NCBI RefSeq assembly: GCF_024198215.1
Contig: NZ_JAKCFA010000022.1
Coordinates: forward strand, 62,001-126,000
DNA: 64,000 nucleotides
Direction: 5' to 3'
Origin: Myxococcus qinghaiensis
Lineage (GTDB): Bacteria; Myxococcota; Myxococcia; Myxococcales; Myxococcaceae
In this document: positions 20,540 through 29,026 of the stretch, piece after piece
How the letters are laid out: each line of letters opens with the position of its first letter
Position numbering within the stretch: the first letter of the stretch is position 1
Notes under the pieces: generated by a model
Databases searched by the model: none
What the model saw: only the letters and a program-made list of their open reading frames with translations
What the model was told of the DNA's origin: nothing
Program-made: the position numbers and the translations under genes

Positions 20540-20615
20540 CCGCGCCACAGCCACTCCGTCTCCAGCGGCAGGCGGGGCGGAAGGCCTGCTACGTTGACCT
20601 CGTCAGGGGGTCGGC

Positions 20616-20939
20616 ATGGATGCATTCCCGCTGTGGCTGGGCATCACCTTGGGCGGCACCGTCGTCGCCCTCGTGGGCATCGTCGTGTCGGAGGCGCGCG
20701 AACAGAAACGGCTCCAGTCGCTCGTCCAACCGCTTCGATGCCCGGAGTGCGGCGGAGGATTCGACCCCGCGTCGGTAACCAGGTCCTCTCCGCCGAGAAT
20801 GACTCCGCCACCTGGCACGTCCATCCAGGCCCTTCCCTCGCGGGTCCAGGCGAGGTGTGCCGTGTGCGGGCTTACCGCCGTCTTCACAGAGGCGGGAGTG
20901 CTGCAGCGGACGCACCGCGAAGCTCCGCGCGCGGCCTGA
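20616..20939 (+). CDS. Membrane-anchored zinc-ribbon protein (first of two paralogues)
   Basis: A 107-aa protein: one N-terminal transmembrane helix (about residues 6-25), a short basic stretch, then two CxxC pairs (CPECGGG near 42-45 and CAVCG near 81-84) forming a zinc ribbon on the cytoplasmic side. The neighbour 43 bp downstream has the same layout and similar sequence, which suggests a tandem duplication. Function unknown. Confidence 0.75.
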   Translation: MDAFPLWLGITLGGTVVALVGIVVSEAREQKRLQSLVQPLRCPECGGGFDPASVTRSSPPRMTPPPGTSIQALPSRVQARCAVCGLTAVFTEAGVLQRTHREAPRAA

Positions 20940-20982
20940 GTCGCGAGGCTCGCCCCCCAAAGACGCCCGCCCTCAGGTGGAC

Positions 20983-21420
20983 ATGTACAGCTTCATCTAC
21001 GCCTTCACGCTGTGGTTCGTCGTCGCAGGGAGCGGAGTCCTCGGCGTCCTGTTCCTGCTCCAAGTCGGTGCACGGCGCGAGAAGAAGTTCTTGGAGAACC
21101 TGTTCGCGCCAATCCGCTGTCCCACATGCGGAGGGATGTATGACCTTGAAACCGTCTCGGAAGTCCACCGAGCGGTCTGTCCTCGCGGGCGCCCACCCCA
21201 CGCCATCGGCGATCCAAACGCACCTGCACCGCCTCCCGAACTCGAGGTCGCATGCGGTGCCTGCGGACTCGTCGGCGCGTACTCCATGGAGGGACGGTTC
21301 TTGCGAACCGGCTCACTCTGGGATGAACCCACCGAAGATGCGCCTTCTCACCGGAGCACCTCCAGCACCCCGCGTACGGCCCATCGGTCAGGTGCCCCCG
21401 GTGACATCGAGAGTGAATAG
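20983..21420 (+). CDS. Membrane-anchored zinc-ribbon protein (second of two paralogues)
   Basis: A 145-aa protein with an N-terminal transmembrane helix (about residues 5-25), then CPTCGGMYD and, about 55 residues later, CGACGLVGAYS. These two CxxC pairs mirror those of the upstream 107-aa protein, with the same basic linker after the membrane helix. A Ser/Thr/Pro-rich tail is extra. It is probably co-transcribed with its paralogue; a role in protein-protein contacts at the membrane is guesswork. Confidence 0.75.
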   Translation: MYSFIYAFTLWFVVAGSGVLGVLFLLQVGARREKKFLENLFAPIRCPTCGGMYDLETVSEVHRAVCPRGRPPHAIGDPNAPAPPPELEVACGACGLVGAYSMEGRFLRTGSLWDEPTEDAPSHRSTSSTPRTAHRSGAPGDIESE

Positions 21421-21523
21421 CTTCAAAGCCTACGACGTCAGTGCCCAGTTCGAAGAGGCTTCAGGGAGGGGCGCTTCGAGAGAGCGCTTGCTCCTTGACA
21501 GCGGCTCCACAGGAGGATGGGTC

Positions 21524-22516
21524 ATGCTGGGAATGAAGTGTCGTGGTTGGAGTCCTTCGCCAACGGCTCGCTCGCAGGTTGCATTCTCGTGGGGGCGTCG
21601 CCGGGCCCGGCATCTATTGCTGCCTCTCTTTGTCGCGTTCGGCCCGCTGACGGGAATGGCCCAGACGCCGCCGCCCCTGGCTGTTGGCAAGGGAGGAGGA
21701 GATGCGGGAACAGGGGTGGCCATCGCGTCGCCACCCAAGCCATGGGTCTGCCCCCCAGAGCGGCGCGTCACGGTGTTGCCCCGGGTGTTGAAGAAGAAGC
21801 TGAGCGCCGCGAAGGAGTCCGCCGAGGTGAAGAAGCTTCTTGAGCCCCTTCAGCTCGGGCTCTCATGGAACCGCTTCGACTCATGCGACAAGCAGAACGC
21901 CCCCGCGTCCGTGACGCTCGACATCTTTCGTGCCCGCCTCCTGTCTGCCGAGACGGAGGATTTCGTTCTCCAGGTGCGGGGAGGTGTCTGTGACAACGTG
22001 TTGTTGCTCGCTGGCGTGGTGGCTCATCCGCTCGAGGAGAAGAACGTCTATTGCCTCATGAAGATGCCGTTCTTGCCGGGGATGAGCGAGCCCTATGCGC
22101 CCACGGTTGTCTTCGCATTCGAGAACCTCACCCACCCGCTGCGACACGTCATCAAAGTCGATTTTGAAGAGGGCCAGCCCAGTTCCATGGACTACGCGCT
22201 TTCCTACTGGGAGGCGCAGGAGGGTTCCCTGGAGAAGATCTTTGGCCTGGAGTGGAGCAGCGGCTCTGACGCCTTCGGCAGCGGCGGCTCCAGCGTGGAA
22301 GTCAGCGCGGAGGGGAAGGCGTTCCCGCGTCAACTCCGGCTCAAGGAGTCGACGGGGGGCTGCAGGAGGGAAACCATCGAACTGCCGTCCGGGAAGACGG
22401 AAGAGAGCAACAACTGCGACGAGGCCTCGAGCGAGGCGGTCTATTGCTACAAGCCCACTGACGCTCAAGGTCCTGGCGGTTATACGGAGTGTGGAAGGAA
22501 ATCCCCAGACTTGTGA
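21524..22516 (+). CDS. Secreted protein of unknown function, Cys-rich
   Basis: A 330-aa protein with AGGAGG placed 7-12 bases before the ATG. The Arg-rich N-terminus is followed by a hydrophobic core ending LTGMAQTPPP, so it is probably exported through a longer than usual signal peptide. The mature part has eight or so cysteines (VCPPERR, FDSCDKQ, GGVCDNVL, VYCLM, TGGCRRE, NNCDEA, VYCYK, TECGRK), likely disulphide-bonded, and mixed alpha/beta sequence. No family recognised. It ends about 90 bp before the IS element. Confidence 0.7.
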   Translation: MLGMKCRGWSPSPTARSQVAFSWGRRRARHLLLPLFVAFGPLTGMAQTPPPLAVGKGGGDAGTGVAIASPPKPWVCPPERRVTVLPRVLKKKLSAAKESAEVKKLLEPLQLGLSWNRFDSCDKQNAPASVTLDIFRARLLSAETEDFVLQVRGGVCDNVLLLAGVVAHPLEEKNVYCLMKMPFLPGMSEPYAPTVVFAFENLTHPLRHVIKVDFEEGQPSSMDYALSYWEAQEGSLEKIFGLEWSSGSDAFGSGGSSVEVSAEGKAFPRQLRLKESTGGCRRETIELPSGKTEESNNCDEASSEAVYCYKPTDAQGPGGYTECGRKSPDL

Positions 22517-22599
22517 GCGCCTCCAGGGGCACGTCGAGCACCGAGTCCGCAGGCCCCAGGCGCACCGCCTGAGGCTCTGCGAGAATCACGATCTCTCGT

Positions 22600-22603
22600 T
22601 TAG
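22600..22603. repeat. Left target-site duplication TTAG of the IS701-type element
   Basis: The four bases TTAG lie directly outside the left inverted repeat and match the four bases outside the right one (24024-24027). Confidence 0.85.
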
Positions 22604-24023
22604 TACGACCTGGTCACTTCAAGAATGCGTGAGGGTGGGCGAAGTGTTCCCCCTGCATGACGCCGAAGCAGTTGAAGCGACTGGAGGGAGAGCTGGCGAG
22701 CTTCCTTGAGTCGATGTTCTCGGGCCTGGGCCGGGTAGAACGGCGACGGGCGATGGACTGGTATGTGAAGGGCCTTCTGCTTGAGGGCGAGCGCAAGAGC
22801 ATCGACCCGATGGCAGGTCGGCTGGTGGAGGAGGCTGGCGAGAAGGAGGCCATGCGCCAGCGCCTCCAACAATGCGTCAGTGGCAGCGCCTGGGCGGACG
22901 AGGAGGTCAGACGCCGACTGGCACTGAAGCTGGAGGCGGACCTGCCTGGAATTGAAGCCCTTGTACTGGATGACACGGGCTTTCCGAAAAAGGGCAAGCA
23001 CTCCGTGGGCGTGGCCCGGCAGTACTCAGGCACGTTGGGCCGCACCGACAACTGCCAGGTCGCAGTCAGCTTGCATCTGGCGGGTGAGAAGGGCAGCGGC
23101 TGTCTCGGAATGCAGCTGTACCTGCCGGCGGAATGGACTTCCGACACCCCGCGCATGCGGAAGGCGGGTGTGCCAGAGGACGTGGCATTCAAGACGAAGC
23201 ACGACATCGCCCTGGAGCTGATTGGGCGTGCGTTGGACTGGGGAGTGAAGCCGCGGTTGTTCCTCGCGGACTGCGGATATGGAAACGACGTCAAGTTCCG
23301 CGAGGAACTCACGCGACGGGGGCTGCCGTACATCGTCGGCATTCGAGGAGACTCGGTGGTCTGGCCTCCCGGATTCCAGCCTCCACCCATTCCCCCGAAG
23401 CCCGCGGGAATGAGCGGGCCTGTGCGCTCACGCTACCGTTATGGAGAATCGAAGCCGGTGGCTGTCGAGAAACTTGCCGCAGGGCTGCCCAAAGCCTTCT
23501 GGAAGCATGTCAACTGGCGCGAAGGCGCCAAGGGAATGCAGTGCTCCCGCTTCGCAGCCCTGCGCATCCGCATTGCCCATGGACACTCGGTGGGGTTGGC
23601 CCCGGGCGATGAGCAGTGGCTGATTAGTGAATGGCTCAGCCACGAGAAGAGCCCCACCAAGTTCCATCTCTCCACGTTGCCGGCCGCCACCCCTCTCAAG
23701 CAGTTGGTGCGCCTCACCAAGCTGCGCTGGCGCGTCGAGCGTGACTATCAGGAACTGAGGGGAGAAGTCGGCCTTGACCACTTCGAAGGGCGCACGTGGC
23801 GTGGCTTCCATCACCACGCCACTCTCTGTGCCGTGGCCCACGGCTTCCTCGCGCTCCGTCGGGCGCTTTTCCCCCCGGAGCCGAGTGCACTGGACGCTGC
23901 CAATGGTGAGGCGCGTGATTCAGCCTCTGCTGCTCCAGCAGATTGGCACCTGCCCGCTCTGCAACAGGGCCATCAACCCCAGAGCGCCGCCTGAGCAGCC
24001 CTCACGGATGTGACCAAGTCGTA
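22604..24023 (+). mobile_element. Complete IS701-type insertion sequence (about 1420 bp)
   Basis: The element is bounded by imperfect inverted repeats, TACGACCTGGTCACTTC on the left and (as complement) TACGACTTGGTCACATC on the right, 15 of 17 identical; a further CGTGAGGG repeat lies just inside both ends. It is flanked on both sides by TTAG (22600-22603 and 24024-24027), a target duplication that fits the YTAR preference known for the IS701 family. It carries a single intact transposase gene and so looks recently active. Confidence 0.9.
22657..23994 (+). CDS. IS701-family DDE transposase
   Basis: A 445-aa protein, a normal length for IS701. The DDE catalytic residues appear as the first Asp in LVLDDTGFPKKG (Asp105/106), the second in LFLADCGYGND (Asp205), and a Glu in the C-terminal region WRVERDYQELRGEVGLDHFEGR. 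The last is followed by the WRGFHHHATLC helix common to this family. It moves the element by cut and paste. No frameshift or stop, so it is probably functional. Confidence 0.92.
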   Translation: MTPKQLKRLEGELASFLESMFSGLGRVERRRAMDWYVKGLLLEGERKSIDPMAGRLVEEAGEKEAMRQRLQQCVSGSAWADEEVRRRLALKLEADLPGIEALVLDDTGFPKKGKHSVGVARQYSGTLGRTDNCQVAVSLHLAGEKGSGCLGMQLYLPAEWTSDTPRMRKAGVPEDVAFKTKHDIALELIGRALDWGVKPRLFLADCGYGNDVKFREELTRRGLPYIVGIRGDSVVWPPGFQPPPIPPKPAGMSGPVRSRYRYGESKPVAVEKLAAGLPKAFWKHVNWREGAKGMQCSRFAALRIRIAHGHSVGLAPGDEQWLISEWLSHEKSPTKFHLSTLPAATPLKQLVRLTKLRWRVERDYQELRGEVGLDHFEGRTWRGFHHHATLCAVAHGFLALRRALFPPEPSALDAANGEARDSASAAPADWHLPALQQGHQPQSAA

Positions 24024-24027
24024 TTAG
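24024..24027. repeat. Right target-site duplication TTAG, containing a stop codon
   Basis: The right copy of TTAG directly abuts the inverted repeat. On the - strand it reads CTAA, and its TAA is the stop codon of the neighbouring membrane-protein gene. The insertion therefore hit the last codon, and the duplication kept the reading frame intact. Confidence 0.85.
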
Positions 24028-24743
24028 CGATGCTCGTCGTCATCGGCCAGGTGGCCGCCAGGTCCGAGACCCGCGCCCGCACCGAGGCCAGACCCCATGC
24101 CGCCACCACCCCCTCCACCGGGGCCCTTGGCTCCGCCTTGTCGCGCGTCGTCCTTCCCCGCGCCTTCGCCCTTGCCGCGTGCGCCACCCGAGGAGGGACG
24201 CGCCGGGCCTTGTTTCGGAATCACCAGCGAAGCTGGCACCGGGTCGAGATCCAACACCGTACGGATGAAGTCGCGCAGTGACACGACGAGGTCGTGCGTA
24301 TGAATCGGGCGACCTTCCGCGAGCTCGCCGGCGGCCTTGGCCGCGAGCCGAACCTGGTCCTCGGTGCCGAGCAGGATGATGTCCGACAGCGCCGCCTCGA
24401 CTGCGTCCCGCACGCGGCGCGAGCGGTCGTCGCCTGGACGAAAACCCTCGAGCGCTGCCACGGACTCAGCGACGGCGGCGGCAGGAACACCGGCGCGCTG
24501 GCGCAGCTCGCGCAGGTGTGTCGGGTCGACGGCGAGATCTCCAGTGAACGAGCCGCCCAGCGTCTTGTAGGCGGCGATCAACGTGCGCAGGCGTTCGTTG
24601 ATCTGCCGATTCTCACGCTCGCGGCGCTGCTGGATGGTCTGCATCGCAAGCAGGCGGATGCCGACGCCGAGCAGCGTGAAGACGGCGAGGCCGAGCAGCG
24701 TCGACAGGAGCGCCTGCCAGGAACTGAAATCCAGATTGCGCAC
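24024..24743 (-). CDS. Single-span membrane protein with Gly-rich tail
   Basis: A 239-aa protein from a GTG start. One transmembrane helix (about residues 10-33) is followed by an Arg/Glu/Gln-rich helix and an alpha-helical cytoplasmic domain (about 45-165) with LRELRQRAGVPAAAVAESVAALEGF. The last 60 residues are a Gly/Ala/Lys-rich low-complexity tail with a run of Gly. The stop codon lies inside the IS target duplication. Function unknown. The zinc-ribbon gene 124 bp upstream on the same strand may belong with it. Confidence 0.65.
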   Translation of the reverse strand: MRNLDFSSWQALLSTLLGLAVFTLLGVGIRLLAMQTIQQRRERENRQINERLRTLIAAYKTLGGSFTGDLAVDPTHLRELRQRAGVPAAAVAESVAALEGFRPGDDRSRRVRDAVEAALSDIILLGTEDQVRLAAKAAGELAEGRPIHTHDLVVSLRDFIRTVLDLDPVPASLVIPKQGPARPSSGGARGKGEGAGKDDARQGGAKGPGGGGGGGMGSGLGAGAGLGPGGHLADDDEHR

Positions 24744-24867
24744 GTGGGTGGCGGCTCCAGTGGAAGGGCCACCAATCTACGCGAGCAAGCCCCTTCGCGC
24801 TCGCGGCGCGGACGACCGCCTCTCGACAGGGCCTGTCGGTCCTCAGGCTCGGGAGGCGCGGCTTTGT

Positions 24868-25278
24868 TCAGGGGCTGACCGACGATTCGACCACCTGGAA
24901 AGCGCAATCGCAGTAGGGGCAGACACGCTTGTCTCCGGGACCTGCTCCGCCAAGGTCCTGAGGGGCGTTGCACGAAGGACAGCGGTGCGCGAGGGGCCGG
25001 GTGGACACCAGGACGAGGCCCGATGAAGAGAGTTTGAGCTCGCCCACCTCGCTGAGGGGAATGGGCTCGACGACGCCCGACTGAGGAATGGCGGGTGCCC
25101 ACGCCGGGATGAAGGGGTGGACGACGTACACCCCCCTCTCGGGCGCGAAGACGAGATTGATTTTATCGCGGGCGATGAGATCCAGGATGAATCGCTCGGC
25201 GATCTGCTCCGACACCTCGCAGAAGCCGGCCACGTCCGCCACGGTGACCTCTCCCTTGGAGCGGATGAAATCAACCAC
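24868..25278 (-). CDS. Winged-helix/zinc-ribbon protein
   Basis: A 136-aa protein from a GTG preceded by GAGAAGAG; a stop codon a few triplets upstream limits extension. Residues 1-50 look like a PCI-type winged helix (VTVADVAGFCEVSEQIAERFILDLIARDKINLVF). The C-terminus carries a zinc ribbon with CPSC and CPYC pairs about 20 residues apart. The combination suggests a small nucleic-acid- or protein-binding adaptor. Function unknown. Confidence 0.65.
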   Translation of the reverse strand: MVDFIRSKGEVTVADVAGFCEVSEQIAERFILDLIARDKINLVFAPERGVYVVHPFIPAWAPAIPQSGVVEPIPLSEVGELKLSSSGLVLVSTRPLAHRCPSCNAPQDLGGAGPGDKRVCPYCDCAFQVVESSVSP

Positions 25279-25317
25279 CCGCCACTCTTCTCAGGGTCTG
25301 TGTGGTTTGGCTCTACC

Positions 25318-25800
25318 TCCCGGGAGGTAGACAGAGGCGATTGCCGCCTGCCCACGATGCCGAGCCGCCGGCTGGGGTTGCCGTCAGGGCCAATGGGCCA
25401 TGCCGGCCAGCCTGGCCGCCAGTCATTGTTTCATACCGGAACAGGTCGTACGAGTTGATGCCGCCGTCGCAATTTCAGTCTCGAGCAGGGCACAATGGGC
25501 TCAAACAACGCCCAGCTCGTGGTCGATGGGGCTGTCGAGCTTGTTGGCGTTGAAGTCCACGGGACGGAGGATGACCCCGGTGAAGTCATCGCGGCCGAGG
25601 GCCGCGTATCACATACACGCCCATGGGCGAGGGCGTGTTGACCTGGGCAGCGGCCTGATCCTTCGCCCTCCCCTGTCCTTCAGCGCCCCGCGGCCCCGCT
25701 CGGCACCGGTGTGTCCAATCACGGGCCGCGGGGCCATGACCCAGCCTCCTCTGGACAGTCCTCTCGAAACAGAGCGCTTGTCCGTCCCTCACGAGCGGGA
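25318..25800 (-). pseudogene. Decayed coding remnant in a gene-poor gap
   Basis: The 750 bp between 25279 and 26025 hold no convincing gene, but on the - strand two stretches in different frames read like real protein: DDFTGVILRPVDFNANKLD, continuing to HELGVV and a stop near 25503, and GGINSYDLFRYETMTGG near 25430-25470, with a shift between them. I read this as the remains of one gene broken by indels. The family is not recognised. The assignment rests on protein-like composition only. Confidence 0.35.
25686..25733. terminator. GC-rich stem-loop in the gene-poor gap
   Basis: CCCCGCGGCCC-G pairs with CGGGCCGCGGGG across a 23-base interval (12 bp with one bulge). It could be a terminator or a relic of the decayed gene region; no active gene ends next to it. 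Confidence 0.35.
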
Positions 25801-26025
25801 CAGCACCCTGGGCGCCTATCGCTCACATGCGCTCATCTACGCAGACAGGATGACTTGAGGCGTCATTTCAGCGCGGGAGAGGCTTGCGGACCCCCTACGC
25901 ACGGTGCGAGCGTACGCGCCGCGCTGGCTGGACGGTGGGGGCCGTCCCCTCGTACTCGTCGTCCCCCGGACCTTCCCGCACCCCGATTGCCCCGGCGCAC
26001 GGTCAACGTGTGCCTTGGAGGTTAG

Positions 26026-28773
26026 ATGTCCCTGACGCTGTCCTGGCCCCTGCGCCTCTGCGTGGTGTTTCTCTCGGCGCGGTTCGTCCTCGCGTGTAGT
26101 GGTGGTGAGTCACCCCCACCCAATCCCTCCGACCTTGCCCCACCCACGACACGCGTGACGCCCGCGGGAGGGGAGTTCACCACCCCTGTCGCGGTGACGT
26201 TGGTCTGTGATGACGGCGGTGGCAGCGGCTGCGCGGCCACGCACTACACGCTGGATGGCAGCGCGCCCACGCAGGCGTCGCCGCGCTACACCTCGCCCCT
26301 GTCCATCGCCCAGACCGCCACGCTGCGGTTCTTCTCCGTGGACCGGGTGGGCAACCCCGAGGCGGTGCAGCAGGCCCGCTACGTCGTGGACACGCAGGCG
26401 CCTCAGGTGGTCGCGACGCCCAGGAGCGGCAGCTTCGCCACGTCGCGCGCCGTCACGCTGACGTGTGACGACGGCGAGGGCAGCGGCTGCGTGGCCATCC
26501 ACTACACCACCGACGGCGGCATTCCCTCACGGCAGTCCCCTGTCTACCAGGAGCCATTGTTGCTGACGGCCACCACCCTCGTGCGGTTCATCGCGGTGGA
26601 CCGGATGGGCAATGTCTCCGAGGTGGTGTCGGAGGAATACACGCGGGACACGTCCGCGGAGGATTCTACCGCGCCCACGACGACCGCCGCTCCCGCGGGA
26701 GGCGTCTACCGGAGCGCTCAAGCCGTGGTCCTGTCCTGCGTGGACGATGCGGCGGGAAGCGGCTGCGCGGGCACCTATTACACGGTCGACGGCAGCGCGC
26801 CGACGACGTCGAGCCCCCGCTACACGGGGCCCATCACCGTGGCGGCCTCCACCACCTTGCGTTTCCTCTCCACGGACATCGCGGGCAACGTCGAGCTGGC
26901 GAAGACGGAACAGTACAACCTGGACACGACGCCGCCGGTGACCACCGCCACGCCCCTGGGGGGCGTCTACGATGACGCGGTCTCCGTGACGCTGACGTGC
27001 GGTGACAGTGGCTCGGGCTGCGCCGAGACGCGCTACACGCTGGATGGCTCGGCGCCGTCCGCGAGTTCGCCGCTGTATGCGGCGCCCATCCCCCTCACGG
27101 CCAGCCTGAGGGTGCGCTTCGCTTCCACGGACCTGGCTGGCAACGTGGAGCAGGTGAACCAGGAATCCTACGTCCTGCAGGCGTCCGCGCAGCTCCAGGC
27201 CGTGCGCGACGCGGCGAATGGCGCGGTGAACCTCGTCATCGATGGCGCCCGGATTACCTTTCTCAAGGAAGGCGTGGGCGACCTGACGAGAGACCCGGCG
27301 GGCTTCTTCCTCCAGGCGGAGCGGACCGGTCCGGCCCTCTTCGTGCCGGTGGACCCGTCGACGCTGTCCCCGGTGCCGCGAGTGGGAGACCGGGTGCGCG
27401 TCACCGTGAACGCGAAGAGCGTCGTCAATGGCCAGACGCGCGCGAGCATCTCCAGCTTCAGCGTGCTCGGCGGTGGGAGGCCGGTGGCGGAGTTCCTCCA
27501 GGATGTCAGCGACGTGAATGTCACCACCGGCGGGACTCAGCCTGTCCATGAGTCCGAGTACATCTCCATCACCGGCACCATCGGCATGCCCGGCTTCTCC
27601 GCCTCCGGCGCGGGGCATCTCGAGGCACCGTTCACGACGGTGGGCGTGCCCTCGGGGTCGGCGGCCGCGTCCTGGCTGCGGCTGCGCCTGGTGGAGCCCC
27701 TCCGCGACAGCCTGGCCCTCACGGCGGGTTGCTCGTTGACGGTGACGTCACCCCTCTGGGTGTTCATGCCCGATTCCCAGTCGCGTCCCACCCTCCAGCC
27801 GTCCGTATGGACGGCGAGCGACGTCACGGTGCACGGGTGCCCCGCGCCCCGGGTCATCGACGCGTCGACCCCGGACCGCAATACAGTGAGGGTGCGCTTC
27901 AGCCGCCCGCTCGACCCCGCATCGCTGGTGGCCAGTGGCAGCCAGTTCAGCATCCCGGGGCTGAGCGTCACGCAGGCCCAACTGGAGGACGACACCGAGG
28001 TCGTGCTGACCACCAGCAACCATTCGGCCTACCAGCCGTACACGCTGACGGTGGCGACCACGGTGCGGGACCGGCGCGGCGTCAGCCTCGATCCGACGGC
28101 CACCCAGGCCTCCTTCCGGGGCTTCGTGAGGCCGCCGGCCCGGCTGCTCCTGAGCGAAGTGGCACCCAACGTCGCCAATGAACGGGACCTGGTGGAGCTC
28201 TATGTCCTGGAGGCTGGCTCCACCGAGAATGCCACGCTGATGGAGGGGGACACGACGCTGGCGACGTTGCCGGATGCCCTGGTGGCCGCGGGGGACCTCA
28301 TCGTCATCCACCTCAACCCGGACCGGGTGACGCCGGGGATGGATGCGCCGGCCTCCGAGACACTCGGCAAGACACAACATCCAGCGTCCAGCTACAGCAC
28401 AAACTACGACAACGCCTGGGACTTCCACGGTGGAGCGATGGGCGTGGGAGTTGGCAACCGGACCCTGCGCATCCGGAATGTCTTCACTGTCACCCAGGAC
28501 GGTGTGGCCGCGGTCCTGACCGCCGCCACCTTGGCGGGCTACCCGCCGCATCTCCAGGCACTTCAGGCCGAAGGGCAGTGGTCCCCGGCGAACTGTGGCG
28601 GCGTGCCATGCACGTATGAGTCCTCCCCCTCCGCCTTGAACGTCTCCGCCGAATGGACCGCGGCTTTCCTCTCGAGCCAGACAAACACGTTCCAGCGCCA
28701 TGGCATCACGGACAGCAACACACGAGCGGACTGGACAAACACCGCCCCCTCGCTCGGCCAGCTCAATGACTAG
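26026..28773 (+). CDS. Large lipoprotein with four chitobiase-C-type repeats, OB-like and lamin-tail-like domains
   Basis: A 915-aa protein with GGAGG before the ATG and a lipobox Cys at residue 25 (FVLACSGGES). Residues about 38-375 are four tandem copies of an 85-residue module with a TPxGGxY/F start, C-DDGxGSGC, a YTLDGSAPT motif and a VDxxGNxE end; this is the CHB_HEX_C-type beta sandwich. An OB-like segment (about 385-480) follows, then Ig-like strands. A lamin-tail-like region (LLLSEVAPNVANERDLVELYVL) starts near residue 705. Such modules usually bind surfaces or glycans; no enzyme domain is visible. Likely a surface adhesin-like protein. Confidence 0.75.
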   Translation: MSLTLSWPLRLCVVFLSARFVLACSGGESPPPNPSDLAPPTTRVTPAGGEFTTPVAVTLVCDDGGGSGCAATHYTLDGSAPTQASPRYTSPLSIAQTATLRFFSVDRVGNPEAVQQARYVVDTQAPQVVATPRSGSFATSRAVTLTCDDGEGSGCVAIHYTTDGGIPSRQSPVYQEPLLLTATTLVRFIAVDRMGNVSEVVSEEYTRDTSAEDSTAPTTTAAPAGGVYRSAQAVVLSCVDDAAGSGCAGTYYTVDGSAPTTSSPRYTGPITVAASTTLRFLSTDIAGNVELAKTEQYNLDTTPPVTTATPLGGVYDDAVSVTLTCGDSGSGCAETRYTLDGSAPSASSPLYAAPIPLTASLRVRFASTDLAGNVEQVNQESYVLQASAQLQAVRDAANGAVNLVIDGARITFLKEGVGDLTRDPAGFFLQAERTGPALFVPVDPSTLSPVPRVGDRVRVTVNAKSVVNGQTRASISSFSVLGGGRPVAEFLQDVSDVNVTTGGTQPVHESEYISITGTIGMPGFSASGAGHLEAPFTTVGVPSGSAAASWLRLRLVEPLRDSLALTAGCSLTVTSPLWVFMPDSQSRPTLQPSVWTASDVTVHGCPAPRVIDASTPDRNTVRVRFSRPLDPASLVASGSQFSIPGLSVTQAQLEDDTEVVLTTSNHSAYQPYTLTVATTVRDRRGVSLDPTATQASFRGFVRPPARLLLSEVAPNVANERDLVELYVLEAGSTENATLMEGDTTLATLPDALVAAGDLIVIHLNPDRVTPGMDAPASETLGKTQHPASSYSTNYDNAWDFHGGAMGVGVGNRTLRIRNVFTVTQDGVAAVLTAATLAGYPPHLQALQAEGQWSPANCGGVPCTYESSPSALNVSAEWTAAFLSSQTNTFQRHGITDSNTRADWTNTAPSLGQLND

Positions 28774-28865
28774 CCTTCATGGGCGTCCATCAGCCTCATG
28801 AACCGCGAGATGTCTTGGGCTCAGGGACATGAACGCCGTGCAGCCAAGACATTGCACACGGCGCC

Positions 28866-28894
28866 ACCCGGGCATGGATGACCCATGCCCGGGT
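28866..28894 (+). terminator. Hairpin terminator after the 915-aa lipoprotein gene
   Basis: A perfect 12-bp inverted repeat (ACCCGGGCATGG / CCATGCCCGGGT) with a 5-base loop, ending in TTTCATT. It stands about 90 bp beyond the stop at 28773. The remainder of the 28774-29026 gap shows nothing else I can name. Confidence 0.65.
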
Positions 28895-29026
28895 TTCATT
28901 GGACGTCCCGCCGAGGTAGATGAGGACCGAGGTCCCGTCCCCCTGCTCCCCAGCAGCGCGAGAAGCGCTACAGTCTCCTGGCATTCATTGGAGCAACCGA
29001 GGCGAATCAAGGAGGCCTTCAACCCC

